From contig NZ_CP151996.1 of assembly GCF_038593855.1 (NCBI RefSeq), forward strand, positions 3,162,001-3,226,000: 64,000 bases of DNA, in the 5' to 3' direction. This document shows, piece after piece, positions 52,855-63,114 of this stretch; the first letter of the stretch is position 1, and each line of letters begins with the position of its first letter. The translations under genes were made by a program, and so were the position numbers. This DNA comes from Lysinibacillus sp. FSL M8-0337. GTDB taxonomy: Bacteria > Bacillota > Bacilli > Bacillales_A > Planococcaceae. The notes beneath the pieces are model-generated. The model saw only the letters and a program-made list of their open reading frames with translations, was not told where the DNA came from and did no database searches.

Positions 52855-53385
52855 TATGTTTCACCCCTATTCAAGCTACAATCTTACAAGATTATTGAAT
52901 CATTATCAAATAAATTGATTGCAACATTTACGTCATGGCGCAAATGCATCTAAATTTTGAATTATTTTCAAGTCTATTCAAACGATCGACCAGTTAGCTA
53001 AGTAATTGCAGCATTTGCGCAAAAACATTAATGGCTGTCTACTTGCTTTTATGCAAATAATTCGTGTTGATGCGAGCTTTCAGACGAACCCATGACCACT
53101 GTCTGATTTTTCAGCTTCATTTTTGAGGTTTTAGCTCCCTCAGTCGTAAAACCTAAGTGCGTTCTTCTTCCATTTTAACGGAGACACTATACTACTGCTA
53201 CTTGTCGGCTTTACTACAATGAAGTTAAAGTTTAGCATCGTGTGAAAAATTAAACAACAATACTATGTATAAGATATTAACTAAAGTTGCCTCCAAAAGC
53301 ATAACAGTTAGTAAAAATTGGATTTTTTCATTCCTCGACCTTGAGAGGTTGGGGCCCCTTTAGTCTAAACTAAAAAGCTATGTGT
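52855..53385. other. Long non-coding region between tig terminator and clpX
   Basis: About 530 bases with no supported gene on either strand. I see no tRNA, IS element or repeat. A GGGGCCCC palindrome (53352-53359) with flanking CCTC/GAGG pairs lies near 53336-53360. The clpX promoter should lie at the left end. Confidence 0.35.
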
Positions 53386-53426
53386 GATAAAACAAGGCAC
53401 GGTTTAGCGCCGTACCTTGTTTTCTT
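53386..53426 (-). terminator. tig terminator
   Basis: AACAAGGTACGG and CCGTGCCTTGTT form a 12-bp stem on the minus strand with one mismatch, followed by TTATC. It follows the tig stop by about 30 bases. Confidence 0.8.
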
Positions 53427-53456
53427 AATTTTTCTATCTAGTTACGTTAAAAAATC

Positions 53457-54746
53457 TTATTCAGTAATTTTAGCGTTTTCTACTAAAAATTCAACTGTTT
53501 TTTGGATTTTGATATCATTTTCAAGAACAGCAGTACCGCCTAACGCACCAGTAATTTGTTCTTTCGTCATATTGAATTGAGCTGCCATTTTTTCTAATTC
53601 AGCTTCGATGTCAGCTTCAGTAGCTTCGATTTTTTCAGCGTCAGCGATTGCTTCAAGTGTTAATGAAACACGTACACGGCTTTCAGCTTCTTCTTTCATT
53701 TGACCACGTAGATCTTCTTCTGATTGACCAGAGAATTGGTGGTAAAGCTCTAGGTTCATACCTTGCATTTGTAAACGTTGACCGAACTCTTGTAACATGC
53801 GATCTGTTTCAGAGTTAACCATTCCAGCTGGTACTTCAAACTCTGCATTGTCAGCAGCTTTTTCTACTAATTCATCACGAAGTGTAGCATCTGATTCTGC
53901 TTGTTTTTGTGTCGCTGTTTGTTCTTTAATTTTTGCACGTAATGCTTCTACGCCTTCAACTTCTGGATCTAATTCTTTTGCAAACTCATCGTTTAGCTCT
54001 GGAAGTACTTTTGTTTTCACTTCTTTTACAGTAACTTTGAAAGTAGCTTCTTTACCAGCTAATTCAGCAGCGTGGTATTCTTCTGGGAAAGTTACAACAA
54101 CGTCTTTTGCTTCGCCAGCTTTTACACCTACTAATTGCTCTTCAAATCCTGGAATAAATGAACCTGAACCGATTTCTAATGGGTAATCTTCGCCTTTTCC
54201 GCCTTCGAATGCTTCTTCACCTACAAAGCCTTCAAAGTCAATTACCGCTGTGTCGCCTTCTACGATTGCTTCATCTTCTTTGATCTCAAGTTCTGCTTTA
54301 CGCGCTAATTGCTCTTGGATTTGAGCTTCAACTTCTTCGTCTGTTACTTCAACTGGAAGTTTCGTAACTTCTAAGCCTTTGTAGTCGCCAAGTTTTGGTT
54401 CTGGTTTCACTGTTACTTGTGCAGTGAATGAGAAATCTTGACCATGTACGAAGTTTTCTGTACCAGAAATTTCTGGGTAATCAACTGGCATAATACCAGC
54501 TTCGTCGATTGCTTTTGCATAAGAATCTGGAACGATGATTTCTAAAGCATCTTGGTATAAAGATTCAATACCAAAACGTTGTTCAAACATTTTACGAGGC
54601 ATTTTACCTTTACGGAAACCTGGTACGTTAATTTGTTTTACAACTTTTTTGAATGCTTGGTCCATCGCTGCGTCTACTTCTGCAGCTGGTACTTCAATTG
54701 TTAGAGTACCGATATTACCTTCTTGTTTTTCCCATTTTGCTGACAT
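53457..54746 (-). CDS. tig: Trigger factor (ribosome-bound chaperone, peptidyl-prolyl isomerase)
   Basis: 429 residues from ATG 54746, with TGGAGGTATTTATAC before it. The ribosome-binding loop GFRKGKMPR lies near residue 44; the FKBP-type isomerase domain covers about 150-245, with [16 protein letters not shown]; and the helical arm domain extends to the C-terminus. It catches nascent chains at the ribosome exit. The gene is separated by terminators from clpX and from the TPR gene. Confidence 0.97.
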   Translation of the reverse strand: MSAKWEKQEGNIGTLTIEVPAAEVDAAMDQAFKKVVKQINVPGFRKGKMPRKMFEQRFGIESLYQDALEIIVPDSYAKAIDEAGIMPVDYPEISGTENFVHGQDFSFTAQVTVKPEPKLGDYKGLEVTKLPVEVTDEEVEAQIQEQLARKAELEIKEDEAIVEGDTAVIDFEGFVGEEAFEGGKGEDYPLEIGSGSFIPGFEEQLVGVKAGEAKDVVVTFPEEYHAAELAGKEATFKVTVKEVKTKVLPELNDEFAKELDPEVEGVEALRAKIKEQTATQKQAESDATLRDELVEKAADNAEFEVPAGMVNSETDRMLQEFGQRLQMQGMNLELYHQFSGQSEEDLRGQMKEEAESRVRVSLTLEAIADAEKIEATEADIEAELEKMAAQFNMTKEQITGALGGTAVLENDIKIQKTVEFLVENAKITE

Positions 54747-55021
54747 GTATAAATACCTCCAAAATAATCTAAATTTCAATCACGCTTGACGTAATTGCGT
54801 CCGGATTTGTTAAAAAAATCCGCAACATATGCCAGCGACTTAACATTTAGCTCAAGTTTTCATACCCTACTAGAAAGTTAAAGCCATTGACATTAAATCC
54901 GCCTACTTAATGTGAAGTAAAGGATTTGGTTGATCAATTTTTAATGTTAGACAATTTATTCGTAACTACGATTTTGACAACCATTTTAGTATATCATAGA
55001 TGCGTATAGTTTCAACTTATT
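54747..55021. other. Intergenic region between tig and the TPR gene
   Basis: 275 non-coding bases. It should hold the tig promoter. No clear box or repeat is called. Confidence 0.3.
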
Positions 55022-56011
55022 TCATACTTCATGGAGTTCTGTTAGTTTTTCTAACATTTGTAAAAAGTCAATGATTTCATAGTCCATTTCCTGAACCTTA
55101 CCAAGCATCGATTGTACAAAATCTATATAGCTATATGCAATATCATCGGCTTCAAAAGGAAACCATTCAAATGGATAAGTAACAATAGCATGCTTAGCCA
55201 TTAAATATTGTACCATTTCCAACGTTGATGGGTCTTGCTCTAATTTAGATTCTATCATTTTTTTTATGTCATTATATTGTTTTAATTGATTCGGCAATGC
55301 CAGATGTATTGGATTAACCGTTTTAGTTTGTTTAAATTTAGAAACGATAATATCAATCGAAACTTCTTGCTCAACAAGTAAAATTAATGCAAGACTTTGC
55401 ACAAATGGGTGGATATCAGCACATTCGATAATAGCCTTTAATGCATTTTTTAATTGCCGAACATTGGTATCCATTAAACGATGCAGTCGCAACGATTGCT
55501 CATTTGGTGTTAAAGCGATGAACTTCTCCAAATCATATTCTTGTTCTTCAATAAGTTCTTGTACGGCTTCTCTTTGTTGAAGCTTTTTAGCCACTTCACT
55601 ATTTATACTTTTTAAGCGTTCGAATTTTTCTAGTTGAGCTTCTGGAAGTACATTTTCTTCTATCAAAGTAGTTATTATCGACTCCACTTGATGGTATTCC
55701 TTCAACTGCATACATATTGTAATGTATAGTTCCATTACTTCCACATACATTGAGGTGCCCAGAGCTAGCAGTTGTTCACACACTTCCTTTGCCTCCACAT
55801 AGCGCTTCAGCTCATATAAAGCATATGCATAGGTGCATAAGGCTTTTTCATCACCACTTTCATATAAAAACGCCTTTTCAAAGCATGCCACTGCATCTTC
55901 ATATTGGTATTTTTCCGCCAACATATGGCCCTCTCGAATTAATGTTTGGATGGCACCAGGAAAAACAACAATATTGTCATGTTTCATAACATGTCGCTTA
56001 TGCTTTGTCAT
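55022..56011 (-). CDS. TPR-repeat protein (YsoA-like)
   Basis: 329 residues; ATG at 56011 after AAAGAGGTGAGAAA. TPR repeats are visible from residue 20 to about 130 (EKYQYEDAVACFEKAFLYES; YAYALYELKRYVEAKEVCEQ; VMELYITICMQLKEYHQVES). The middle and C-terminal parts are helical without clear motifs. A TPR protein of this size lies beside tig in Bacillus (ysoA). Such proteins bind other proteins; the partner is unknown. Confidence 0.78.
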   Translation of the reverse strand: MTKHKRHVMKHDNIVVFPGAIQTLIREGHMLAEKYQYEDAVACFEKAFLYESGDEKALCTYAYALYELKRYVEAKEVCEQLLALGTSMYVEVMELYITICMQLKEYHQVESIITTLIEENVLPEAQLEKFERLKSINSEVAKKLQQREAVQELIEEQEYDLEKFIALTPNEQSLRLHRLMDTNVRQLKNALKAIIECADIHPFVQSLALILLVEQEVSIDIIVSKFKQTKTVNPIHLALPNQLKQYNDIKKMIESKLEQDPSTLEMVQYLMAKHAIVTYPFEWFPFEADDIAYSYIDFVQSMLGKVQEMDYEIIDFLQMLEKLTELHEV

Positions 56012-56193
56012 TTTCTCACCTCTTTAGATTTACTAATTGTTTATTTTTAACAAAAACTATTGAATTTCTATTCATAATTTGTAATTAATTGAATTATAAT
56101 TAATAATACCCATTTTATTTTTCCTTCATAACAGACATCATTATATTCATTGTCAGCAAGACCAATACAAGTTGTTCATAAGGAGTGTAATAC

Positions 56194-56661
56194 ATGCCAT
56201 TAATGGATACAATCATGGAATTTGATAGTCGCATCTCCCCCGTTTTTGAGGAATTATCTATTAAAGTTATATCGATTACGACAGCACACGGTCCGCTACA
56301 AGATTATTCAATTGACTTTGAATTATTTACACAGACAAAATTAAATACGTTTACAAAAGAAGCAACGACACATATTACAAGTATGCATGGCAATATTCCC
56401 GGTTCCATCTCGATTGGCCATCAACATCAAGCGTCACTTTTTATTATTCCCCAAAGCGTTCATATTGAATGCAACTATAAACTTTTGCAAATTGACATAA
56501 ATGATATGAAACGTATTTTACAGCATCCTCATCCCACTCTCTATTATAGTGAGTGGCTTTTAGATGCCATCAAAAATGCTAGTATCCTTATGGAATTAAA
56601 AACAAATCAAAATACAATGATTGAATGGCCACTCGGCATCAAATCTGCCGTTATTTTATAG
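56194..56661 (+). CDS. Hypothetical protein, possibly surface or spore related
   Basis: 155 residues; ATG at 56194 after AAGGAGTGTAATAC. It is beta-rich, with no signal peptide and no recognised motif. The histidine-containing segment SISIGHQHQASLFIIP near residue 75 is notable. It is transcribed to the right, away from the TPR gene, and ends before a hairpin terminator. Function unknown. Confidence 0.6.
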   Translation: MPLMDTIMEFDSRISPVFEELSIKVISITTAHGPLQDYSIDFELFTQTKLNTFTKEATTHITSMHGNIPGSISIGHQHQASLFIIPQSVHIECNYKLLQIDINDMKRILQHPHPTLYYSEWLLDAIKNASILMELKTNQNTMIEWPLGIKSAVIL

Positions 56662-56710
56662 GAAGCAAAATAAAACACGTTTATGTAAAACTACATTTAA
56701 CCGCAGCCTT

Positions 56711-56736
56711 GGACATACTAAAAGTATGTCTTTTTG
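56711..56736 (+). terminator. Terminator after the hypothetical gene
   Basis: GACATACT (56712-56719) and AGTATGTC (56723-56730) form a perfect 8-bp stem with a AAA loop, followed by TTTTTG on the plus strand. Confidence 0.85.
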
Positions 56737-56904
56737 TCGTGAATCAGGCTATGAATTGATCAGCCTTTGCGCTATTATCATATCAGCTTTCTATAGTTTC
56801 CGGTATTCCTATTGTGAAAGTAAGCATTAAATAATTCACTACAGACAAATTTCTTGAGTAAAAATGTATAATGAATGAGAGATTTATTTTTGGAGGCATT
56901 CAGC

Positions 56905-57747
56905 ATGGAGATTAAAGAAACATTACAAACATTTTCATCTATGACACTTTCCGAACGGCAAGCTTTTTTTAATAAAGAGGGCGAATGGTTGCTAAAGGAA
57001 ATGGTAGCGCATATCGGTTCAACAGACGGCGAACTACGCGATCACCTGATATATAGACTATTTATCGACTTATTGAGCGATAATTTCCTAAGTGCTCAGC
57101 AATTACAAGGTTTATTTGACACAGCAACCAGCGAAGATTTCCTATACGCTAACATTGGCGAACAAATGACGGATAGTGTTTTCACTCGCTCTTTTTCAGC
57201 TTTACTTGTAGCAGGCATTTTGGCAAAAGATAGTGAACTCCTTATTTTAAATGACACAAGCTTACAATCTTTCTTTAAAAAAATAGGGCGCTATTTGTTA
57301 CTTGAAAATGATACAAGAGGATTTGTAGAAGGTAAAGGCTGGGCACATAGTGTTGCACACGGGGCAGATTTAGCGGCAATGACAATTAAACATCCGAAGT
57401 TTGATTTGCAACATGCTCCTTCTATCTTACATGCACTTAAACTAGTAACTTGGAAAGATGTTGTTTTTATCAACGACGAGGAAGAGCGCCTTGTAAATAT
57501 TATTGAAGCATTATTAGCAAGGAATTATTCCGAGGAAGCACTATCTGAATGGGTAGAGCAAGTTTTTGATAAATTCGAAATGCATTTAGTAACACAAGGT
57601 TACAATCAAAGCTTTTTTAGTGGGCGTACTTGCACATTGAACGCAATGAAAACTTTGTATTTCGCTTTAAAAATGAATAACCTAGCACCAAAACTTCAAA
57701 ACACACTGTATTTGCAAATCGCAAAGTGGTTGAAGCTCGGTTCTTAA
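56905..57747 (+). CDS. DUF2785 family protein
   Basis: 280 residues from ATG 56905, with TTTTTGGAGGCATTCAGC before it; longer versions lack a site. The diagnostic motif GWAHSVAHGADLAAM lies near residue 147. The protein is all-helical with repeats that resemble HEAT repeats. DUF2785 proteins are of unknown function, and the GWxHSxAHGAD motif suggests a metal site. The gene is transcribed singly and followed by a terminator. Confidence 0.82.
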   Translation: MEIKETLQTFSSMTLSERQAFFNKEGEWLLKEMVAHIGSTDGELRDHLIYRLFIDLLSDNFLSAQQLQGLFDTATSEDFLYANIGEQMTDSVFTRSFSALLVAGILAKDSELLILNDTSLQSFFKKIGRYLLLENDTRGFVEGKGWAHSVAHGADLAAMTIKHPKFDLQHAPSILHALKLVTWKDVVFINDEEERLVNIIEALLARNYSEEALSEWVEQVFDKFEMHLVTQGYNQSFFSGRTCTLNAMKTLYFALKMNNLAPKLQNTLYLQIAKWLKLGS

Positions 57748-57756
57748 ATGCAAACC

Positions 57757-57788
57757 AGAACATCCAACGCATTTGGATGTTCTTTTTG
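57757..57788 (+). terminator. Terminator after the DUF2785 gene
   Basis: GAACATCCA (57758-57766) and TGGATGTTC (57774-57782) form a 9-bp stem followed by TTTTTG on the plus strand. Confidence 0.9.
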
Positions 57789-58514
57789 CGAAAACCAATA
57801 TTAATATACTAATATTTGTTAATTTTTCAAATCGTTTAATTATGTTAACATAATTTCAACAATGTACCAATATCCCCCTTTATAATCATCCCTTACATAG
57901 AAAATTTATCCTTTCAAGCACTTAAAACCGACTTTTCTCATACTCCTTTTTTAGATAAAACGCAACAAAAAAGTACCGAAAACATAGTTGCATCATGGAC
58001 TTTATTACAAAACATCGTCTAAAATGTGAAATGATAATTTTCACAAAAAAATTATTTACTTAGTTAAATACGACAAACGCAGTATTTTCAACGTTTATAC
58101 AGTGTTAATTTAACAAAACCTTAAAATACCAATAGTAAAATAGCTTTTTTTGTTCAAAAAATGTTCATAATCACCCCCTATTCATTATCAGTTCTATAAT
58201 TAAATATTTTTTTTTCTAGTGAAGCGGGCGTATAATCCTATATGCAAACAAAGACATGGTGCGACCATCTACATTGAAAAATTGTCCAATTTATGGTGCA
58301 TACATCATCATGTTTGTGAACGCTTGCAAAAGACCAATCATTTACTAGACTTTATGCTTCATATTGAACCATGCCATTGTCATTGTTAATGCAAACGTAT
58401 TTGATTGGTACATCAGATAAAAGAGGTGACCTCAATACCCACTATTTATAAATGTGAATCAATACTACTACACATGAAATTTATGAATAGCCGTTTTATA
58501 GAAAGGAGTCAAAC
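57789..58514 (+). promoter_or_regulatory. Long non-coding region upstream of qoxA
   Basis: About 725 bases before qoxA hold no convincing gene; the only short frames lack ribosome sites. There is a perfect 18-bp palindrome AATTATGTTAACATAATT at 57838-57855. An imperfect inverted repeat with TGTGAA/TTCACA arms lies at 58025-58046, with a 9-base spacer. The region is very AT-rich. Its length suggests control of qox by oxygen, redox state or carbon supply, but no regulator is identified. Confidence 0.5.
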
Positions 58515-59453
58515 ATGAATAAAAAATTTAGCTTAATGTTACTAGCATTTGGCGCTATCGCAATCCTGTCTGGTTGTGAACCATTAACTGTTTTCAATCC
58601 AAAAGGACCAAATGCTCAAACATTATCAAACACAATTATTTTATCCATTATTACAATGGCAGTTATTTTACTAGTCGTGTATGTGCTTTTTGCATTTATG
58701 CTAACAAAATACCGTGCATCAAAAGCTTCTGCCGATTATGAGCCACCTCATGAAGAAGGTAGTCATGTACTTGAAATTACATGGACAGTTATTCCTATTA
58801 TTATCGTAGCATTCCTAGCAATTGTTACTGTAAAAACTACTAGTACGGTAGAAACAACACCAGAAGGTTATGACAATAAAGAACCACTTGTTATTTATGC
58901 AGCATCTTCAAACTGGAAATGGCACTTCAGCTATCCTGAACAAGGTATTGAAACTGTGAACTATGTAAACATTCCAACAGATCGTCCTATTGAATTCAAA
59001 CTGTATTCATTCGGTCCAATTACAAGTTTCTGGATTCCACAGTTAGCTGGTCAAAAATATGCGATGAGTGACATGTTAACAACTATTCACCTTGCAGCTG
59101 ATGAAGTTGGCTCATTCATGGGGCGTAACTCAAACTTTAATGGTCGCGGATTCGCGGAAATGGAATTTGAAGCACAATCTATGACACAAGCAGACTTCGA
59201 TCAATGGGTTAAAGACGTAAAAGCGAACGAAAAACCATTAACTGAAGAAAAATTCAAAGAATTATTAGCAGCTGAACATGTAGGTCGTTCAAGCTACTCT
59301 TCTACTCACTTAGATTTCAGCCCTGCACCAATGGCACATGGTGACATGGATATGGAAGGTATGGACCATGGGAACATGGACATGTCTGACGAAGATATGA
59401 ACCATGAAGATATGGATCATTCCAAAACAGATGCCGAAACACATTCACACTAA
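58515..59453 (+). CDS. qoxA: Quinol oxidase subunit II (QoxA-like) with Met/His-rich tail
   Basis: 312 residues. A lipoprotein signal peptide ends in LSGC (Cys at about residue 21). Two transmembrane helices follow (about 40-62 and 85-105), then a periplasmic cupredoxin-like domain (SSNWKWHFSYPEQ) that lacks the CuA cysteine pair, as in quinol oxidases. From residue about 272 a tail rich in D, H and M is added (repeated xMDMxxMDHGxxD pattern). Other QoxA proteins lack such an extension. It may bind copper. The gene starts the qoxABCD operon. Confidence 0.9.
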   Translation: MNKKFSLMLLAFGAIAILSGCEPLTVFNPKGPNAQTLSNTIILSIITMAVILLVVYVLFAFMLTKYRASKASADYEPPHEEGSHVLEITWTVIPIIIVAFLAIVTVKTTSTVETTPEGYDNKEPLVIYAASSNWKWHFSYPEQGIETVNYVNIPTDRPIEFKLYSFGPITSFWIPQLAGQKYAMSDMLTTIHLAADEVGSFMGRNSNFNGRGFAEMEFEAQSMTQADFDQWVKDVKANEKPLTEEKFKELLAAEHVGRSSYSSTHLDFSPAPMAHGDMDMEGMDHGNMDMSDEDMNHEDMDHSKTDAETHSH

Positions 59454-59480
59454 TTTTCAAATTTGAAAGGAGCGCATCCT

Positions 59481-61424
59481 ATGAGTATGGAAGAATTATT
59501 CCATCCACTGCAAGAACCGATGATTTTAGCAGCAGCTATTAGTATCGTAGTTGGAGCAGTAGTTGTCGTAGCAGGCCTTACGTATTTTAAAAAATGGGGC
59601 TACTTCTATAAAAACTGGCTATCAACAGTCGATCATAAAAAAATCGGTATTATGTATATCGCCGTTGCACTTTTAATGCTTTTCCGCGGTGGTATCGACG
59701 CACTTTTAATGCGTGCACAAACAGCAGTTCCTGATAACGGACTACTTGATGCACAACACTATAATGAGATTTTCACTACGCACGGTTTAATCATGATTTT
59801 ATTCATGGCAATGCCATTTGTTATCGGTTTAATGAACATCGTTATTCCATTACAAATCGGTGCTCGTGACGTTGCGTTCCCACGTCTAAACGCTGTCAGC
59901 TTCTGGGCATTCGCAGCAGGTTGTGGTTTACTGAACCTATCATTCATTATTGGTGGTTCACCAGATTCAGGTTGGACAGCCTACTTCCCATTAGCAGGTA
60001 CAGAATTTAGTCCAACTGTTGGGAACAACTATTATTCTTTAGCACTACAATTATCAGGGATCGGTACGTTATTGACTGGTGTTAACTTCATCACGACAAT
60101 CTTTAAAATGCGTGCTCCTGGTATGACTTTAATGAAAATGCCAATGTTTACTTGGTCAATTTTAATCACAAACGTTATTATCGTATTTGCTTTCCCAGTA
60201 TTAACTGTAGCACTTGCATTAATGATGTTAGACCGTCAATTCGGTACAAAATTCTTTGCGATGACAGACGGCGGTATGGACATGCTTTGGGCCAACCTAT
60301 TCTGGGTTTGGGGACATCCTGAAGTTTACATCGTTATTCTTCCTGCCTTCGGTATCTTCTCTGAAGTTATTGCAACATTTGCTCGTAAAAACTTATACGG
60401 TTACAAATCAATGGTAATGAGTATGGTTGTTATTTCATTACTATCATTCTTAGTATGGGCCCACCACTTCTATACAATGGGTCACGGCGTTATGGTAAAC
60501 AGTGTATTCTCTATTACAACAATGGCGATTGCTGTTCCAACAGGGGTTAAGATGTTCAACTGGTTGCTCACTATGAGGCACGGTAAGATTCAATTTACTA
60601 CCCCAATGCTTTATGCACTTGGCTTTATCCCGATTTTCACAATCGGTGGGGTTACAGGTGTAATGCTCGCGATGGCAAGTGCCGACTATCAATATCATAA
60701 TACGATGTTCTTAGTTGCCCACTTCCACTATGTATTAATTCCAGGTACAGTATTTGGTGTACTTGCAGGTTACCACTTCTGGTGGCCAAAAATGTTCGGT
60801 TTCCGTTTAAATGAGAAATTAGGGAAAGCTGGTTTCTGGTTTATCGCTATCAGCTTCAACGTAGCGTTCTTCCCTCTATTTATTTTAGGTTTAGATGGTT
60901 ACGCTCGTCGTATGTACACTTACTCTGAATCTACTGGTTATGGTCCACTTAACCTGCTATCGTTCATCGGTGCACTTGGACTTGCAGTCGGCTTTGCGTT
61001 AATTTGCTATAACATTTACTACAGCTGGAAACATATGCCTCGTAACGAGAAAGCAGATGTGTGGGATGGTCGTTCATTAGAATGGGCTACTCATTCTCCA
61101 GTTCCTGAATACAACTTTGCAGTAGTACCAACAATTACACGTTTAGATGAGTTCTGGTTTGCGAAAAAAGAAGGTCGCGATATTACTGCAGGTAAAATCG
61201 AGAAAATCCACATGCCTAACAACACAGGTACGCCTTTCTGGACAAGTGGTTTCTTATTCCTAGCAGCATTCTTTGCAGTATTTAATCTATGGATTCCAGC
61301 CATCATCAGCATGCTTGTTGTATTTGGCTTCATGGCTCATCGTTCATTTGAAGATGATCATGGTCGTTACATTTCAGTTGAAGAAATTATGGAAACTGAA
61401 AAAAGTTTGAGAGGTGATAAATAA
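59481..61424 (+). CDS. qoxB: Quinol oxidase subunit I (QoxB-like)
   Basis: 647 residues from ATG 59481 (GGAGCGCATCCT before it). Haem ligand histidines are in [11 protein letters not shown] and in [11 protein letters not shown]; the CuB site is [17 protein letters not shown] with HH in [11 protein letters not shown]. There are about 14 membrane helices. It is the catalytic subunit of the proton-pumping aa3-type quinol oxidase. It follows qoxA by 27 bases and overlaps nothing downstream; qoxC starts two bases after its stop. Confidence 0.96.
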   Translation: MSMEELFHPLQEPMILAAAISIVVGAVVVVAGLTYFKKWGYFYKNWLSTVDHKKIGIMYIAVALLMLFRGGIDALLMRAQTAVPDNGLLDAQHYNEIFTTHGLIMILFMAMPFVIGLMNIVIPLQIGARDVAFPRLNAVSFWAFAAGCGLLNLSFIIGGSPDSGWTAYFPLAGTEFSPTVGNNYYSLALQLSGIGTLLTGVNFITTIFKMRAPGMTLMKMPMFTWSILITNVIIVFAFPVLTVALALMMLDRQFGTKFFAMTDGGMDMLWANLFWVWGHPEVYIVILPAFGIFSEVIATFARKNLYGYKSMVMSMVVISLLSFLVWAHHFYTMGHGVMVNSVFSITTMAIAVPTGVKMFNWLLTMRHGKIQFTTPMLYALGFIPIFTIGGVTGVMLAMASADYQYHNTMFLVAHFHYVLIPGTVFGVLAGYHFWWPKMFGFRLNEKLGKAGFWFIAISFNVAFFPLFILGLDGYARRMYTYSESTGYGPLNLLSFIGALGLAVGFALICYNIYYSWKHMPRNEKADVWDGRSLEWATHSPVPEYNFAVVPTITRLDEFWFAKKEGRDITAGKIEKIHMPNNTGTPFWTSGFLFLAAFFAVFNLWIPAIISMLVVFGFMAHRSFEDDHGRYISVEEIMETEKSLRGDK

Positions 61425-61425
61425 T

Positions 61426-62025
61426 ATGAAAATCGATTCTTCACTTCCATTAGAATATAGTACAGAAGAAAACCGCTTAAAGATTTTTGGATTCTGGGTT
61501 TTCCTTGGCGCCGAAATCATGTTATTCGCTACACTCTTTGCTGTTTACTTTGTGCTTCACAATCGCACAGGCAGTGGCCCGAATGGTGCTGAGATTTTCG
61601 AGTTAACACCAGTATTACTAGAAACATTCCTACTTCTAGCAAGTAGTTTTACAATCGGTCTTGGCGTTCATGCTATGCGTCTTGGCAACAAAAAAGCAAT
61701 GATGACATTCTTCATCATTACCCTTATCTTAGGTCTTGGCTTCTTAGCTATTGAGATTGACGAGTTCGTCACTTATGTTCATGAAGGTGCAACAATTACA
61801 ACAAGTGCATTTTTATCTTCATTAATGACTTTACTTGGTACGCACGGTGCCCACGTAACATTCGGTTTCTTCTGGGGCGTTGCAATTTTAATCCAAGTAG
61901 CAAAACGTGGCTTAAACCCACAAACGGCTAACAAAGCGTTTATCTTCTCACTGTACTGGCACTTCCTAGACGTAGTTTGGATTTTCATCTTCAGCTTCGT
62001 CTACTTGAAAGGACTGATTAGCTGA
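61426..62025 (+). CDS. qoxC: Quinol oxidase subunit III (QoxC-like)
   Basis: 199 residues from ATG 61426 (GAGAGGTGATAAATAAT before it). Five membrane helices are seen. FWVFLGAEIMLFATLFAVYF is the first, and the LLGTHGAHVTFGFFWG segment is a family motif. It stabilises the oxidase core and helps the proton path. Its stop overlaps the qoxD start by one base (TGATG). Confidence 0.95.
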   Translation: MKIDSSLPLEYSTEENRLKIFGFWVFLGAEIMLFATLFAVYFVLHNRTGSGPNGAEIFELTPVLLETFLLLASSFTIGLGVHAMRLGNKKAMMTFFIITLILGLGFLAIEIDEFVTYVHEGATITTSAFLSSLMTLLGTHGAHVTFGFFWGVAILIQVAKRGLNPQTANKAFIFSLYWHFLDVVWIFIFSFVYLKGLIS

Positions 62026-62306
62026 TGAAGGAACTATTCCCAAAACAACATGTGATGGGCTTCGGCTTCTCACTATTATTAACAATTATCGCTTTAGCAG
62101 TTGTGAAATTTGATATGTCTTACAATATGGCATTTGCGATCCTGTTAGTGACTGCACTTGCGCAAGCAACTGTTCAATTAGTATTATTCATGCACATCGG
62201 GGAATCTGAAGATAAGAAAACGTTATATACAACAATTTTATATTCAGTATTCGTAGCTGTTGTAACAATCCTTGGTACATTATTCGCAATGATCTGGGGT
62301 TACTAA
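62025..62306 (+). CDS. qoxD: Quinol oxidase subunit IV (QoxD-like)
   Basis: 93 residues with three membrane helices (about 10-30, 38-60 and 68-92). The family pattern QHVMGFGFSLLLTIIALAV and VLFMHIGESEDK is visible. It is the small subunit of the quinol oxidase complex and completes the operon, with a strong terminator 6 bases after the stop. Confidence 0.93.
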   Translation: MKELFPKQHVMGFGFSLLLTIIALAVVKFDMSYNMAFAILLVTALAQATVQLVLFMHIGESEDKKTLYTTILYSVFVAVVTILGTLFAMIWGY

Positions 62307-62313
62307 TAAAAAG

Positions 62314-62348
62314 AGCCGAGAAAATGTCCTCATTTTCTCGGCTTTTAA
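62314..62348 (+). terminator. qox operon terminator
   Basis: AGCCGAGAAAATG (62314-62326) and CATTTTCTCGGCT (62331-62343) form a perfect 13-bp stem followed by TTTTA. Confidence 0.93.
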
Positions 62349-62354
62349 AATACA

Positions 62355-62392
62355 ACAAAAAAGCCAGTCTCGAAAATATCGAAACTAGCTTT
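62355..62392 (-). terminator. Terminator after the universal stress gene
   Basis: On the minus strand AAAGCTAGTTTCGA and TTCGAGACTGGCTTT form a stem with two G-T pairs, followed by TTTTTTGTTG. It lies about 60 bases after the universal stress gene. Confidence 0.75.
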
Positions 62393-62449
62393 AGATTGTA
62401 AAAAAATAGTGAACTTGCTCTAGGCTGTTATTCGTTCATTAAATTCGTA

Positions 62450-62875
62450 TTAGCGAACGATTAGCACATCACATGTAGCTAAACGGACAATACGCTCCGC
62501 TACTGAACCGATTACCATTTTTTCTAACTGATTTAAGCCCGTTGCACCACATACAATTAAGTCTACAGCAGGCAGTTGCGTAAGAATGCTTTTTGGTGAA
62601 CCTGTTTCTACAACAGCCAATACCTCTGTTACGCCAGCTGTTTGAGCCTCTAATCTTAACTTTTCGATTTTAGTAAGATGGTCCTCTTTCAATTTCTCTG
62701 CATACTTTAAGTCATATGCAGTAATAGCACCAAACGATTTCGTATCGATCACATTCACTAATTGTAATGTTGCGCCATATTCTTTTGCCAATTTTACCGC
62801 GCGCTCACACGCTTTCAACGACTGTTCAGAAAAATCTATTGCGACAGCGATTTTTTTATAATTCGTAGCCATCAT
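62450..62875 (-). CDS. Universal stress protein (UspA family)
   Basis: 141 residues; ATG at 62875 after GAGGGGGATTA. The Usp fold is clear: IAVAIDFSEQSLKACERAV at the N-terminus and the ATP-binding CGATGLNQLEKMVIGSVAERI (G-2x-G-9x-G-S) at residues about 109-129. It binds ATP and is induced by stress or growth arrest in many bacteria. The gene stands alone opposite to the qox operon. Confidence 0.93.
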   Translation of the reverse strand: MMATNYKKIAVAIDFSEQSLKACERAVKLAKEYGATLQLVNVIDTKSFGAITAYDLKYAEKLKEDHLTKIEKLRLEAQTAGVTEVLAVVETGSPKSILTQLPAVDLIVCGATGLNQLEKMVIGSVAERIVRLATCDVLIVR

Positions 62876-63114
62876 TAATCCCCCTCATCTTTTCTTACGC
62901 ATTCAAAGTTTTCTCAATCATTATATCATAAAAGGAATGGATTCCCCCGTCTATCTGTAGGATGACTAGTAAAATAAAGATATTGACCGTCTACTACCAT
63001 ATTTTCAATTCAACTAAGACTAGAGAGTACCTATTCACAATATTCCCTTTCCAAATAAGTTCCAATACGCTATTATGTATGTATTTAACAAAAAAGAAAG
63101 CTAAGGAGAGGCTA

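Noticed and set aside
52855..53385. Hidden RNA gene or IS remnant in the tig-clpX gap
   Set aside because: No tRNA-like fold, inverted repeat or transposase fragment could be made out by eye.
56621..56830. 69-residue plus-strand open frame
   Set aside because: It spans the terminator hairpin at 56711-56736 and overlaps the end of the preceding gene without a ribosome site.
58025..58046. Rex or FNR binding site before qoxA
   Set aside because: The TGTGAA and TTCACA arms are 9 bases apart, while Rex sites have 6 and FNR sites (TGTGA/TCACA) also 6, so the match is not in register.
58471..58518. 14-codon leader ORF whose stop overlaps the qoxA start (ATGA)
   Set aside because: It has no ribosome site and contains the qoxA ribosome site, so the overlap is probably chance.
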